47,178 nt of DNA from a virus (IMGVR_UViG_3300041411_000142:1-47178); one strand, 5' to 3'. Positions 1 to 7,463 are shown, numbered from the stretch's first letter. Numbers and translations: made by a program. The notes: generated from the letters alone by a model not told the origin.

Positions 1-304
1 CAAACGCGAGTGTAACGGGCCATCCGATAGACCCCGCCTTTATAACCGCCGTAGACTTGATAAAAAGCATCTTTCAAAATTGAGATAACTTCTTCGACGG
101 TCTTTTCGTCGCGCGAATAATTTATCGCCAAATCATCATAGTAGCCGCGATACGAAGAAGTCAAACACGGAGAATAATCAGTTCCGACGAACTTAACGAC
201 GTAGTGGTTATCGTATTCAGACAGCGTATCAATCAACCGCCCGAGGGTAAGTTGTTCAGATTGATCATATTCAACCTGATCACCACCAATCAAATCGTAT
301 TTCA
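1..304 (-). CDS. Conserved phage protein, 3' end cut by window edge
   Basis: The reading frame starts at ATG 304 and stays open to base 1, so the C-terminus lies outside the window. A GAGG Shine-Dalgarno lies just upstream, in the end of the preceding gene. The visible residues include SYRGYYDDLAI, then GGYKGGVYRMARYT. I recognise this SYRGYY...YKGG.YRM pattern from a widespread family of phage proteins of about 100-130 residues with no known function. It is the last visible member of a leftward run of overlapping small genes. Confidence 0.85.
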
Positions 305-308
305 TTTA

Positions 309-494
309 TTAAACCTCAGTCAAAGAGCATTTGAAAATAAAGTTACGAACTTCATCCGTCTCTGGATTGATAACGGCAACTTCAAACTCATATTCAGTTT
401 CGCTTGTAGTTGAAGTAGAAACGATGAACGCCACCGAAACATTTGTATTAGGAAATTGGTTACAAATAGCGGCGTGTACGGCTGAATTCTTCAT
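309..494 (-). CDS. Hypothetical small phage protein
   Basis: 61 residues, not recognised. The start ATG overlaps the stop of the upstream gene (ATGA) and has a GGAGAAG ribosome site, so translation is probably coupled. The sequence is mostly beta-prone and alternates hydrophobic and polar residues (EYEFEVAVINPETDEV), with no membrane segment or metal motif. Gene context, leftward accessory cluster, gives no specific role. Confidence 0.75.
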   Translation of the reverse strand: MKNSAVHAAICNQFPNTNVSVAFIVSTSTTSETEYEFEVAVINPETDEVRNFIFKCSLTEV

Positions 495-817
495 TCTTTC
501 TTCTCCAGTACAGCTCTTGCTAGATTCCCGGCGACTTTACAAGCGCGAACTAAATCGGCACTTACAATTTTAGTTATCGAAGCATCTTCAAGTTCCGAAA
601 CCCACCATTGATCCAACTCGAAGACTTCGCCGTTTTGATCGCAAATTTTCTTCGCTTTGAGTTCGTCATACATCCGCGCCATTTTATTGCGTTGAAAGCG
701 AGCAGTCGCTTTCATACTCTTTTCAGCATCGCGATCCGCCGTCATCGTATCCAACTTCCGCTGTAAGACGATGACCGCTTCAATTACCGCGTTTTCTCTT
801 TCAATATCTGCGCTCAT
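491..817 (-). CDS. Hypothetical coiled-coil protein
   Basis: About 108 residues starting at MSADIERENA. The frame is open further upstream, but the ATG at 817 has a GGAGATAACG ribosome site and lies 3 bases after the preceding stop, so I chose it. The N-terminal half is charged and helical (a short predicted coiled coil around RKLDTMTADRDAEKSMKA). The C-terminal half has a WW pair and ends LARAVLEKKE. Function unknown. Confidence 0.75.
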   Translation of the reverse strand: MSADIERENAVIEAVIVLQRKLDTMTADRDAEKSMKATARFQRNKMARMYDELKAKKICDQNGEVFELDQWWVSELEDASITKIVSADLVRACKVAGNLARAVLEKKE

Positions 818-819
818 CG

Positions 820-1089
820 TTATCTCCACATGTAGATGGCTGGATAAGAGCCTTTGGTATTCATGCCCATCTGTTCGGCCCAATACAACTTAACGATATC
901 GGAATGCCAAGGGCAATGATTATCAATGATGAAAGTTCGGATATCGTCCTGAAGACTTCCTTCGTTCAGATTTCCATCTTCATCGAAGAGAAAGTTGTGA
1001 GTTTCAGCGTGACAATCGTGACGACGATAAGGGTCATAGCGCTCATCGACGAAGTTGCCGCTGTTATTAAAGATCCGTTGTAAAATCAT
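820..1089 (-). CDS. Hypothetical phage protein
   Basis: 89 residues beginning MILQRIFNNSGN. Rich in Asp, His and aromatic residues (RYDPYRRHDCHAETHNF), without a recognisable fold motif. It sits 5 bases after the preceding gene and 3 bases before the next, inside one leftward transcription unit. Not recognised. Confidence 0.75.
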   Translation of the reverse strand: MILQRIFNNSGNFVDERYDPYRRHDCHAETHNFLFDEDGNLNEGSLQDDIRTFIIDNHCPWHSDIVKLYWAEQMGMNTKGSYPAIYMWR

Positions 1090-1094
1090 TTCGT

Positions 1095-1322
1095 CTATCC
1101 CTCAACCTTATAGAATTTACCGTCTTCGGCTTTCTTGTAGAGCTGGCCGCGCCCGTTACCGTAAGCACCACCAATCCCAATTCCGTCTTTCCAGCAGCCC
1201 GGACACATAACCGCCCAAGGACCATATTTGGTCATCCCGTCAACGAAGCGATCCGTGATTTGATCGCCACAGGTTTCACATTCGGTCGGGATAACCGAGA
1301 ACCAGATTTTCTTAGTAGCCAT
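1095..1322 (-). CDS. Small zinc-ribbon-like phage protein
   Basis: 75 residues. Two Cys pairs, CETC near residue 15 and CPGC near residue 40, suggest one structural zinc site. A Gly-rich stretch (GIGIGGAYGNGRGQ) and a basic tail follow. The ribosome site AAGGA precedes ATG 1322. Such proteins are common in large phages and may bind nucleic acid or protein; the exact role is not known. Confidence 0.8.
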   Translation of the reverse strand: MATKKIWFSVIPTECETCGDQITDRFVDGMTKYGPWAVMCPGCWKDGIGIGGAYGNGRGQLYKKAEDGKFYKVEG

Positions 1323-1336
1323 GATATAATTCCTTC

Positions 1337-2158
1337 TTAGAGGACGGTTACACGTTGAACAATCGTTTGCGCCTGGCCATTATACTCCGAAAAGTCCTTA
1401 ACGGTAGCCTTCATTTTGAACTCTTCGCCTTCATTCGGAGAGAAAGCGCCAGAGAAGCAAATCAGGCAAGCGTTAGTCTTCTTATCGACCATCGTGGTCA
1501 CGTAGCAAACTTCTTGCCCAAAGCCAGAGAAACTATCTTTAACGAAGTTACGCGAACTGATAACGATAACGTCAAACTCCAGACGCTTCTTCGGCTCACC
1601 AACGGTCAAGGTTTTATCGGGTTTCGGAAGAGCCAGGTGCGGAACCAGTTTCAGAACCGATTCGGCGGTGAGGCGCAGTACGCTGCCTTCTTCGAAGGAT
1701 TCGCACTTATCCATCATCCAGGAAAGGTAGCCACGCGTTGCTTCGGCGAAAGGCTGGCCCTTATAAGGACCAAAGACGAACACGCCGCTAGCAATCTTAG
1801 CGGCACGCTCAGCCAGGTATTCTTCGTAGGCGGCGCGGTTCTCTTCTTCCTGAGCTTTCATCTTCGCGGCGCGTTCGGCCAGTTGCTCGGCGGAAGCTTT
1901 TTTGATATCGCGCATTTGCTGGTTCAGGTCTTCGACCGAAGTCTTCAGCTCAATACACATTTGTTCAGAATAGGTCTTCGCCTTTTCGAACGCTTCGAAA
2001 GCGTTTTGGGAAAGGTTGAAGTGGTGGAAGGATCGTACTGACTTATCCATATAGCCGCCCTGACCGCCAACCCACTGCTCGTGGAGATAGGTTTCGCGCA
2101 GGGTGAAGAATGCGCTAGTTTCGCCGATTCCGATGAAAAGATAAGGTACGAAGGACAT
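1337..2158 (-). CDS. Coiled-coil protein with a DUF3820-like segment and possible OB-fold
   Basis: 273 residues from MSFVPYLF. The longer open frame begins at 2191, but the ATG at 2158 has a GGAGTAAGAATT ribosome site and the longer form would run into the promoter/hairpin at 2187-2228. Residues about 45-125 form an Ala/Glu/Lys-rich coiled coil with the repeated unit LAERAAK. The segment FGPYKGQPFAEATRGYLSW resembles the FGKHKG...YL.W motif of DUF3820 proteins. The C-terminal 80 residues (FDVIVISSRNFVKDSF onward) are beta-rich and look like a small OB-fold. No function assigned. It has its own promoter. Confidence 0.75.
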   Translation of the reverse strand: MSFVPYLFIGIGETSAFFTLRETYLHEQWVGGQGGYMDKSVRSFHHFNLSQNAFEAFEKAKTYSEQMCIELKTSVEDLNQQMRDIKKASAEQLAERAAKMKAQEEENRAAYEEYLAERAAKIASGVFVFGPYKGQPFAEATRGYLSWMMDKCESFEEGSVLRLTAESVLKLVPHLALPKPDKTLTVGEPKKRLEFDVIVISSRNFVKDSFSGFGQEVCYVTTMVDKKTNACLICFSGAFSPNEGEEFKMKATVKDFSEYNGQAQTIVQRVTVL

Positions 2159-2186
2159 AATTCTTACTCCATGATATAGGTTTTCA

Positions 2187-2228
2187 CTCAACTGAAGCTA
2201 GTTTAAGGCTTCAGTTGAGGAAGGTAAA
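2187..2228 (-). promoter_or_regulatory. Leftward promoter with inverted repeat around the -10
   Basis: On the minus strand, -35 TTTACC (2228-2223), a 17-base spacer and -10 TAAACT (2205-2200). A perfect 12-base inverted repeat, CTCAACTGAAGC at 2187-2198 and its complement at 2208-2219, encloses the -10 in its 9-base loop. No T-tract follows on either strand, so this is not a standard terminator. It may be an operator or a readthrough-RNA hairpin. It serves the gene starting at 2158. Confidence 0.65.
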
Positions 2229-2231
2229 GCT

Positions 2232-2654
2232 TTATTTGCATAGTTTCTTCAGTCGCTCGATTTCAGCCTTGAACCGGTCACGCTCGTCCATCCAGTACAT
2301 GGCGGACTCTTCCCAGCTTTTGGAGTTCTTAGCGTTGTTCTCGTTCTCCGCCGTCAGCCGTGCGATGGTGGCTTGCAGTTCGGCGAGTTCGGGCGGGCCG
2401 TCGATAGGCATCATGTAGCCCGGGAGTAACTGGTCTACAGTCATTGACACCCAACCGATAGGAAGGCCCAGCTCTCCTATCGCGGCGTGCACTTCGTCGC
2501 GGCCGAGAAAAACTCCAATGCCATCAAACAGGGTGTACCCAAGCTCTTTACGTTCTTGGCCAGGTACCTCTATGACGGTTTGCTTGGCCAGAACATAGGC
2601 CGGCTGGCGCTCGACGACAGGAGCGGCAATAAGTTTGTCGATTTCTTCTTTCAA
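2232..2654 (-). CDS. Hypothetical protein, non-ATG start
   Basis: About 140 residues. No in-frame ATG exists near the 5' end. TTG at 2654 (KEEIDKLIAAP) has a GGAG site 9 bases upstream; TTG at 2696 would give a longer form overlapping the preceding gene by 26 bases. The protein has a C-terminal coiled coil (LQATIARLTAENENNAKN, then RDRFKAEIERLKKLCK). Base composition is slightly more GC-rich than its neighbours. Not recognised. Confidence 0.7.
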   Translation of the reverse strand: MKEEIDKLIAAPVVERQPAYVLAKQTVIEVPGQERKELGYTLFDGIGVFLGRDEVHAAIGELGLPIGWVSMTVDQLLPGYMMPIDGPPELAELQATIARLTAENENNAKNSKSWEESAMYWMDERDRFKAEIERLKKLCK

Positions 2655-2670
2655 AAGTTCATGCTCCAAA

Positions 2671-2952
2671 TTACATAAAGAAGCCGGGAGAGACAATGAG
2701 TTCTACACCGGTCAAATCGGTAAACTTCTTGGCGTAGGCTTCCGCATCACTTTGTGCTTTCGCCTCAGCTTCTTTATCGCCGTCCAGGTGCTTGAAGACT
2801 TTCATCGAATCAAATCCAGCGGCCTTCAGTTTTCCTTCTTCGTCTTTCAAGCGTGCCCGACGCATTTCGCGAGCAATCGCCGTATTCCGTTCAGCCTTTT
2901 CTTCTTTAGTCATGTAGCGGACGCGAGCAGCAAAGTGAGAGTAAGTAGGCAT
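2671..2952 (-). CDS. Hypothetical basic helical protein
   Basis: 93 residues from MPTYSHFAARVRYM. The upstream ATG at 2970 would place a strong GAGGAAAATAAA ribosome site inside the gene, so the ATG at 2952 is preferred. Charged helical middle (MTKEEKAERNTAIAREMRRA), acidic C-terminal half. Follows a promoter at 3000-3027. Not recognised. Confidence 0.75.
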   Translation of the reverse strand: MPTYSHFAARVRYMTKEEKAERNTAIAREMRRARLKDEEGKLKAAGFDSMKVFKHLDGDKEAEAKAQSDAEAYAKKFTDLTGVELIVSPGFFM

Positions 2953-2999
2953 TTTATTTTCCTCTTTCATGATTTAAGTAACGCTTCATACTAAGGATG

Positions 3000-3027
3000 A
3001 TTCTACCTGGATTTTGGGTGAAGTAAA
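3000..3027 (-). promoter_or_regulatory. Leftward promoter embedded in gene end
   Basis: Minus strand TTTACT (3027-3022), 16-base spacer, TAGAAT (3005-3000). The -35 lies in the last codons of the gene ending at 3003 and the -10 includes its TAG stop. Matches the window-wide TTTACT-N16/17-TATNNT pattern. Confidence 0.6.
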
Positions 3028-3218
3028 CCCTTTTCGTCAACTTCCACAAGATATTTGTCGTGACTGATTAACGCCCTGGTTTTGATCGCTAACCGAAGGC
3101 TTTTATTGAATCCATCGTCGGGACCGTAGAGTTCAACAGCCCATCCCGCTTTGGTCCAATAATACCCGCTCATGTCCAAGAAAATCCTGGCCACGACGTT
3201 TGGAGTAAATTTTAACAT
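3003..3218 (-). CDS. Hypothetical small protein
   Basis: 71 residues, MLKFTPNVVARIF to HPKSR. Its ATG directly follows the TAA of the upstream gene (TAAATG). Contains an aromatic patch (MSGYYWTKAGWAVELYG), but no recognised domain. Its last codons double as a promoter for the next gene. Confidence 0.75.
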   Translation of the reverse strand: MLKFTPNVVARIFLDMSGYYWTKAGWAVELYGPDDGFNKSLRLAIKTRALISHDKYLVEVDEKGLLHPKSR

Positions 3219-3440
3219 TTAATTTGTTTGATCCTGAGTAATAAAGCCTTGTTCTACCGCCCGACGCCGTGCTTCAATCATCTGCGGATTTTTCATAATC
3301 CACCCACCGGAACAATAATCGCCATCTACGCCGTAGCGAGAGATCAGCGTCCACCATTTCCCAGGGTGATAATAAAGATCTTCGCCGTTAAAGTCGCCGA
3401 GGCTGATACAAACATCACAATCGTGTTGATGGATAGGCAT
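3219..3440 (-). CDS. Hypothetical small protein
   Basis: 73 residues from MPIHQHDCDVCISLG. The open frame extends to 3614, but that part lies antisense-free inside the upstream gene's other frame and the ATG at 3440 has a GGAGAAG ribosome site. Has HxHDCDVC at the N-terminus (possible metal ligands), and a WW pair in the middle (HPGKWWTLISRYG). Not recognised. Confidence 0.75.
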   Translation of the reverse strand: MPIHQHDCDVCISLGDFNGEDLYYHPGKWWTLISRYGVDGDYCSGGWIMKNPQMIEARRRAVEQGFITQDQTN

Positions 3441-3441
3441 T

Positions 3442-3648
3442 TTATTCTTCTCCGTATACAGAACGTTCGCAAGCTTTATCCGAAGGAAAATGTTCACCGT
3501 CCCACTTCTCAGAATGAGGACCAGAGGTGATACTGTTACGCTTCGGACGATAGAAATAACCTTTTTCATCCAGCATAATCGCGCCGATGAGCTTACCTTC
3601 AAGAAGAACCACACGAAGCTGAGTAGGTTTCTTTACAGGAGTTTTCAT
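3442..3648 (-). CDS. Hypothetical small basic protein
   Basis: 68 residues from MKTPVKKPTQLRVV. The start overlaps the upstream stop (ATGA) and is preceded by GGAGCGCAAA. Basic N-terminus, then a beta-rich middle (VVLLEGKLIGAIMLDEKGYFYRP). Function unknown; part of an overlapping chain of small leftward genes. Confidence 0.7.
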   Translation of the reverse strand: MKTPVKKPTQLRVVLLEGKLIGAIMLDEKGYFYRPKRNSITSGPHSEKWDGEHFPSDKACERSVYGEE

Positions 3649-3845
3649 TTTGCGCTCCAATCGTAGATGTAGCCGGTTTTGGTTTCAATCAGTTGGTTAG
3701 CGATGATGGTACGCTTAAGAGCCAGAAAAGCTGGATCGCCTTGGAGCGTACCGCGCAATTCGGTGTGATATTGAAAAGTTTCGACTTTAGCGATTACGAA
3801 ATTCTTACCGTTTACCTTAATCGTCTTACCGGCTTCAAAATTCAT
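3645..3845 (-). CDS. Hypothetical small protein
   Basis: 66 residues from MNFEAGKTIKVNGKNF. Several upstream in-frame ATGs exist; the one at 3845 is best spaced from AAGGA. Beta-rich with several Thr and Lys. It is the first gene after the terminator/promoter block at 3889-3935. Not recognised. Confidence 0.7.
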   Translation of the reverse strand: MNFEAGKTIKVNGKNFVIAKVETFQYHTELRGTLQGDPAFLALKRTIIANQLIETKTGYIYDWSAK

Positions 3846-3888
3846 TTTCATTCTTCCTTTAAGGAGTAAGTACCGCTTCAATGAGTTC

Positions 3889-3916
3889 ATTATACCGAAT
3901 TGTAGACAAAAGAAAA
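3889..3916 (-). promoter_or_regulatory. Leftward promoter abutting a terminator
   Basis: Minus strand -10 TATAAT (3894-3889) with a 16-base spacer to TTTTCT (3916-3911). The -35 coincides with the T-tract of the terminator at 3912-3935, so termination of the upstream unit and initiation of the next one are adjacent. Confidence 0.55.
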
Positions 3917-3935
3917 GCCCCCGAAGGAGCTTTTT
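3912..3935 (-). terminator. Intrinsic terminator, probably bidirectional
   Basis: On the minus strand AAAAGCTCC, loop TTCG, GGGGCTTTT, then CTTTTG: a 9-pair stem with one G-T wobble, a stable UUCG tetraloop and a T-rich tail. On the plus strand the tail is TTTTTC, so it may work in both directions. It ends the unit containing the LemA-like gene. Confidence 0.85.
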
Positions 3936-3946
3936 CTTATTTTCTT

Positions 3947-4504
3947 TTAACGAAGCTTAATCACTTCATCCTTACCGCTATCGAATTTCTCACTAACACC
4001 TTGAAGAATAACGACTTTGTACTTAGTCAGATCAACCTTCGGATAGCCCGCGACACCCAACCAGAAACCAGACCAGACTTTACCAAGCTGAGTTTCGTAG
4101 CTACGTTTAATGTCGATTACCGCATTCTGGCTCGCTTGGAAATCGTTACGACCGGACTCCATCACTTGTTGAATCTGGCGATACATCAGAGGGTCCAGGT
4201 TCATATTCTTTTCTTGAATCATCTGGAAAACTGCTTTGCTGCCGTCTTTACCGTAACGACCTTGGAACGTCGCTTCAACGACTTTCAACAAATCGTCGCG
4301 GAACATATCAGGAACCTGGGCCACTTCCTGAACTTTCGTGGTGTAGGTACTCAGGGTGTTTTTACTTTTGGTCCATTCAGCTTCCAGGCGAGTTTCATAG
4401 TTGACGCCTTGGTCGTGGAACGAAACGTAGTTAGCGCCCGCGACACCGACGATAAACATCAACAGTACAAGAAACCCGCCCAGCGCGATTAGTGTTGCTT
4501 TCAT
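3947..4504 (-). CDS. LemA-like membrane-anchored protein
   Basis: 185 residues. Residues about 4-24 (LIALGGFLVLLMFIVGVAGA) form one N-terminal membrane segment; the rest is helical and probably faces the periplasm. The order - membrane helix, Asn-rich turn, long helices (EAEWTKSKNTLSTYTTKVQEV), then a YPK.DL end - matches the LemA family, a four-helix membrane protein of unclear function. The start overlaps the stop of the upstream gene (ATGA). It lies two genes from a large Cys-rich membrane protein, which suggests they act together at the envelope. The LemA call is moderate. Confidence 0.75.
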   Translation of the reverse strand: MKATLIALGGFLVLLMFIVGVAGANYVSFHDQGVNYETRLEAEWTKSKNTLSTYTTKVQEVAQVPDMFRDDLLKVVEATFQGRYGKDGSKAVFQMIQEKNMNLDPLMYRQIQQVMESGRNDFQASQNAVIDIKRSYETQLGKVWSGFWLGVAGYPKVDLTKYKVVILQGVSEKFDSGKDEVIKLR

Positions 4505-4791
4505 AGTGGTTCATTTCCTTCTTTAATCATTAGGTTAATTTCAGCTTGAAAATCTTTTATTACTTTAGAGCTAACGGCGTCTGGATGATTTGGGGAATGA
4601 TCTACACCATCGATCAATTCCGGTTCCCAGGGATAAGTCCAGAGCGCCGCGTGGTTACGAATATGCATCCCCAAACCCAAATGCATTACAGCGGGATTTT
4701 CTTTTAGGAACCAATCTTTATCTTCGTCGCTGAAGTTCTCATAAATCTCTTCCATCAGCGCGTAAGCTTTATCATATCCTTCTTGGGACAT
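4501..4791 (-). CDS. DUF6794-like protein
   Basis: 96 residues. The central LGLGMHIRNHAALW matches the HFGLG..IRN...LW pattern that I associate with DUF6794, preceded by an acidic helix (EIYENFSDEDKDWFLKENP). Function unknown. Its end overlaps the LemA-like gene by 4 bases, so the two are translationally coupled. Confidence 0.75.
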   Translation of the reverse strand: MSQEGYDKAYALMEEIYENFSDEDKDWFLKENPAVMHLGLGMHIRNHAALWTYPWEPELIDGVDHSPNHPDAVSSKVIKDFQAEINLMIKEGNEPL

Positions 4792-4796
4792 CTATC

Positions 4797-5309
4797 TCAC
4801 CAGTCAACATGGAATTTTACGCTTTCACCATCGAAAGCCGGATGGTCTTCAGGGATTTCATCGAAGACTGCCTTAAGGAAAGTTAGAACATAATCGGGAG
4901 TTTTTTCGTAAGGGCTATCCAACCAATCTTTACTGAGGTAGTTCACGCCGCCACGATTAAGATCCTCAAAAGGTTTACTAATCAACCAGTGCCAGACGTT
5001 CTGATATGGGCGATCCCACTTCTCTTCAACATCGCGAATTTTGGTATTGATCTCAATCCGAAGCAACATTTCTTCGCTATCTTTAGCCCAATCGTGAACG
5101 CTACCTTCAGGAGCATTTAGAACGTAAGCTTTCCCGGCGTAACCATTTTCAATAAGCCATTTATCGCGTTGAAGATTACGTTCAGCCCGACCTTCCGCAC
5201 TATAAAGACCGGCCATATCGTGCATCTTAAACCCGTACTTCTTTTCGAGTTCTTCAACAAACGGATGGAAGTCAATACAAACGGGATACTCGTGTAGTGG
5301 GATATCCAT
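4797..5309 (-). CDS. Hypothetical phage protein
   Basis: 170 residues, acidic and rich in Trp and Tyr. There is no signal peptide or membrane helix. AAAGGAAAAAGA precedes the ATG. Segments such as PYQNVWHWLISKPFEDLNRG look like a globular enzyme or adaptor, but I do not recognise a family. It sits between the DUF6794-like gene and the Cys-rich membrane protein. Confidence 0.75.
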   Translation of the reverse strand: MDIPLHEYPVCIDFHPFVEELEKKYGFKMHDMAGLYSAEGRAERNLQRDKWLIENGYAGKAYVLNAPEGSVHDWAKDSEEMLLRIEINTKIRDVEEKWDRPYQNVWHWLISKPFEDLNRGGVNYLSKDWLDSPYEKTPDYVLTFLKAVFDEIPEDHPAFDGESVKFHVDW

Positions 5310-5323
5310 TCTTTTTCCTTTTA

Positions 5324-6382
5324 TTATTCAAACAATTCGTATTTCTTTGCCACGAAGGCCGAGACGAAAGGAAACAGGGTGCCGAAGATCAAGAGGAACC
5401 AAACCGCCCAGTCGGGCAATTCAACTTCAGCTTCCAGATATTCGAACTCTTTAATACTGCGTGGAGCATAACTGGTTTTAATGTTAGAAGCAATCGCTTT
5501 CGAGATTTCTTCTGAATTATATTTCCCAACGTCCAACAAGCTATCGCGAATCTTCACGTTAACAATATCTTCCTTAGACCAGGAAAAGACATCGACCGCC
5601 TTGAACGTTCCATCCTTATCAATATCAATCATGACCGTTACGTCGTTAATCTTTCCACCGAGGTTTTTATTCTTATAGGCTTCGACAAAGAAATGCCCGA
5701 GGCTATGGAATACGACGACTAGGTTAACTTTCTTTTCAGGTCCGAGGGTCTTCAGTTGTTCGTTCAGCAGATCATTTAATTGATTGTCGTGCTTATAAAG
5801 ACTTTGGAAATCGATTACCCGGTTGATTTTGTAGTAGTCGTACACGCCTGGATAATTCGGGATCGCGACCGTTGATTCAATTTCCGCCCGGTTAAAGACA
5901 GAGAATGGAGAAGCCTTAATGAAGTTGTAGTAACTACTTTCCTTCGCGAATGGTTGACCGACATATACAGCGGTCCAGCGCGAAGGCTCTTGCGTGCCTT
6001 GACGATTAACCCGATCAATATCGACGGAGCCGACCGTGCTTTGAACTACCCAATCAACATCATAAGAATGCTCGTAACAGGTACTACAAGTTTGTGAACA
6101 GGAACGACTACTACCGGAACCGCTACAAGTTTGACGACAATTACAAGAATAACTATGCCCACAAGAAACGTGTTCACTGTACTTTCGCGTTACTTGTCCA
6201 TTCAAGATTTGATTGTCGTACCCTTTCCCATAAAGGCTACCGAAGTAAACGGTGCCCATCAAAAGAGATTGAATGACCAACATCGCCAGACCTTCTTTCC
6301 AAGTAATATGGTGAGGCCAAATCCGTGTAGCGATAACCCAGATAATCGCGATAAAGATCGCAAAACCAATAATAAACCACAT
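5324..6382 (-). CDS. Membrane protein with Cys-rich loop
   Basis: 352 residues. Two N-terminal membrane helices (about residues 2-20 and 33-50) and one C-terminal helix (about 325-345, AVWFLLIFGTLFPFVSAF) flank a soluble domain. Directly after the second helix there are at least eight Cys in about 32 residues (CGHSYSCNCRQTCSG, CSQTC, CYEH), which may form disulphides or a metal cluster. The domain then runs DVDWVVQSTVG...IDRVNRQGTQEPSRW. It starts immediately after the PhaZ-like gene stops (TAAATG). I regard it as a conserved large-phage membrane protein; its role is unknown. Confidence 0.8.
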   Translation of the reverse strand: MWFIIGFAIFIAIIWVIATRIWPHHITWKEGLAMLVIQSLLMGTVYFGSLYGKGYDNQILNGQVTRKYSEHVSCGHSYSCNCRQTCSGSGSSRSCSQTCSTCYEHSYDVDWVVQSTVGSVDIDRVNRQGTQEPSRWTAVYVGQPFAKESSYYNFIKASPFSVFNRAEIESTVAIPNYPGVYDYYKINRVIDFQSLYKHDNQLNDLLNEQLKTLGPEKKVNLVVVFHSLGHFFVEAYKNKNLGGKINDVTVMIDIDKDGTFKAVDVFSWSKEDIVNVKIRDSLLDVGKYNSEEISKAIASNIKTSYAPRSIKEFEYLEAEVELPDWAVWFLLIFGTLFPFVSAFVAKKYELFE

Positions 6383-7192
6383 TTATGCTGCTTCCAGGAA
6401 TTTTTCAATAAGAGGAACGGACGCATCCAAGTCGGTCAAAAGAAACAAATGGCCGTCGTCGAATACATGGAGTTCTGAGTTAGGAATCCGTCCAGCGATA
6501 AAGTTCATATTCGCCAAAGGAATTAATGGATCATCGTTACCCGCTAGGACCAACGTCGGTTGTTTGATCCGATGGAGCCAAAAGATACTCGACCAATAAT
6601 AAACCGCTGAGACTTGATAATAATATCCAACGGTCGATGAAGAAGTTTTACTTTGCATCTTCTTCGCGTGCTCTACCGCCAGTTCAGGGTTAGTACGGAA
6701 CTGGCCGCCATAGATGTCTGGAGCGATCTTAGCGCTGTACTCGGAGTCGGTATAACGCTTAGGGTTAGACATCAGGGCCAGTACCTTAAGCGAAGGCGGA
6801 ACCGCCAAGAAGCCCGAAGAGGTCGCGGCCAGGATCAACTTACGACAGCGTTGCGGATAGTCGTGAGCGAATTGTTGAGCGAGAAATCCACCCCAAGAAA
6901 TACCAATAACATCAACTTTACCGTAGTTGAAATGGTCGAGAATCTTGGTGGTCAACTTCGCCAAACCCGAGAAACGGAAGGGGAAAGTTGGATCAGGAGA
7001 ACCACCAACGCCAGGAACGTCAAACGTAATGACTTCAATTTCGGGATCCAGCGCTTCGATAAATGTTTGGATCAAGTCTAAACTAGCACCGATACCATTA
7101 AAGAATAAAAGTGGAACTGGGTTAGGTGCCAGACCGCGCCTTACTGCTACACGAATTACTTGACCATCAATATCGATTGTTCCAATATTCAC
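6383..7192 (-). CDS. phaZ: PhaZ-like polyhydroxyalkanoate depolymerase (alpha/beta hydrolase)
   Basis: 269 residues, GTG start overlapping the preceding TAG by one base. Alpha/beta hydrolase fold with nucleophile motif GISWGG (Ser99), acid AGNDDPLIP (Asp221) and DDGHLFLLT (His248), in the same order and spacing as Pseudomonas PhaZ (Ser102, Asp221, His248). As I recall those sequences, the match runs nearly end to end: LLFFNGIGASLDL, FDVPGVGG, FSGLAKLT, AQQFAHDYP.RC, LAATSSG, IAPDIYGG, WLHRIKQPTLVLAG. Family role: cleaves ester bonds of intracellular medium-chain PHA granules to hydroxyacids. It lacks the short C-terminal extension of the host enzyme. Could be another esterase, but the similarity is unusually specific. 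Confidence 0.88.
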   Translation of the reverse strand: MNIGTIDIDGQVIRVAVRRGLAPNPVPLLFFNGIGASLDLIQTFIEALDPEIEVITFDVPGVGGSPDPTFPFRFSGLAKLTTKILDHFNYGKVDVIGISWGGFLAQQFAHDYPQRCRKLILAATSSGFLAVPPSLKVLALMSNPKRYTDSEYSAKIAPDIYGGQFRTNPELAVEHAKKMQSKTSSSTVGYYYQVSAVYYWSSIFWLHRIKQPTLVLAGNDDPLIPLANMNFIAGRIPNSELHVFDDGHLFLLTDLDASVPLIEKFLEAA

Positions 7193-7452
7193 TAGTTAAT
7201 TCCCTTTTTATTATGAAATTGCTTAAGTGCTTCAGTAACAATATCGGTTACATCTTTAGCTTGGCGGTCCAAGGCTTTAAACTTCCGGCCTTTAGAACCA
7301 ACAATCGTCAGAGAGACATCGTTTTTGATATTAAACACATCGACCAGATAAACACCACCGGGCGCGGTTTGGGCGTTACGCACCGCTTCTACGATAGCCT
7401 CTTTAATCTTTTGGCAGAAGATCTGGTTACGAAGTGAAGTCTTGGTTATCAT
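7192..7452 (-). CDS. Hypothetical protein upstream of phaZ-like gene
   Basis: 86 residues. Helical N-terminus (QIFCQKIKEAIVEAVRNA), a beta section (GGVYLVDVFNIKNDVSLTIVG), and a helical C-terminus (DIVTEALKQFHNKKG). The stop overlaps the start of the PhaZ-like gene by one base, so the pair is co-translated. It does not resemble the phasins or regulators of bacterial pha clusters. Function unknown. Confidence 0.75.
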   Translation of the reverse strand: MITKTSLRNQIFCQKIKEAIVEAVRNAQTAPGGVYLVDVFNIKNDVSLTIVGSKGRKFKALDRQAKDVTDIVTEALKQFHNKKGIN

Positions 7453-7463
7453 TTAAATTACTC

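Noticed and set aside
1355-2041. 228-codon rightward frame opposite the coiled-coil protein gene
   Set aside because: It is the antisense shadow of a gene with a good start, ribosome site and promoter. No recognisable protein pattern and no ribosome site of its own.
2187-2219. Hairpin as an intrinsic terminator
   Set aside because: No T-tract follows the stem on either strand and the -10 of a promoter lies in its loop; classed as regulatory instead.
3881-4492. 203-codon rightward frame opposite the LemA-like gene
   Set aside because: Antisense to a gene with a signal-anchor pattern, coupled start and terminator. No ribosome site.
7192-7452. Phasin or PHA-granule protein partner of the PhaZ-like enzyme
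   Set aside because: Position is suggestive, but the sequence lacks the amphipathic helical or Lys/Ala-rich pattern of phasins.
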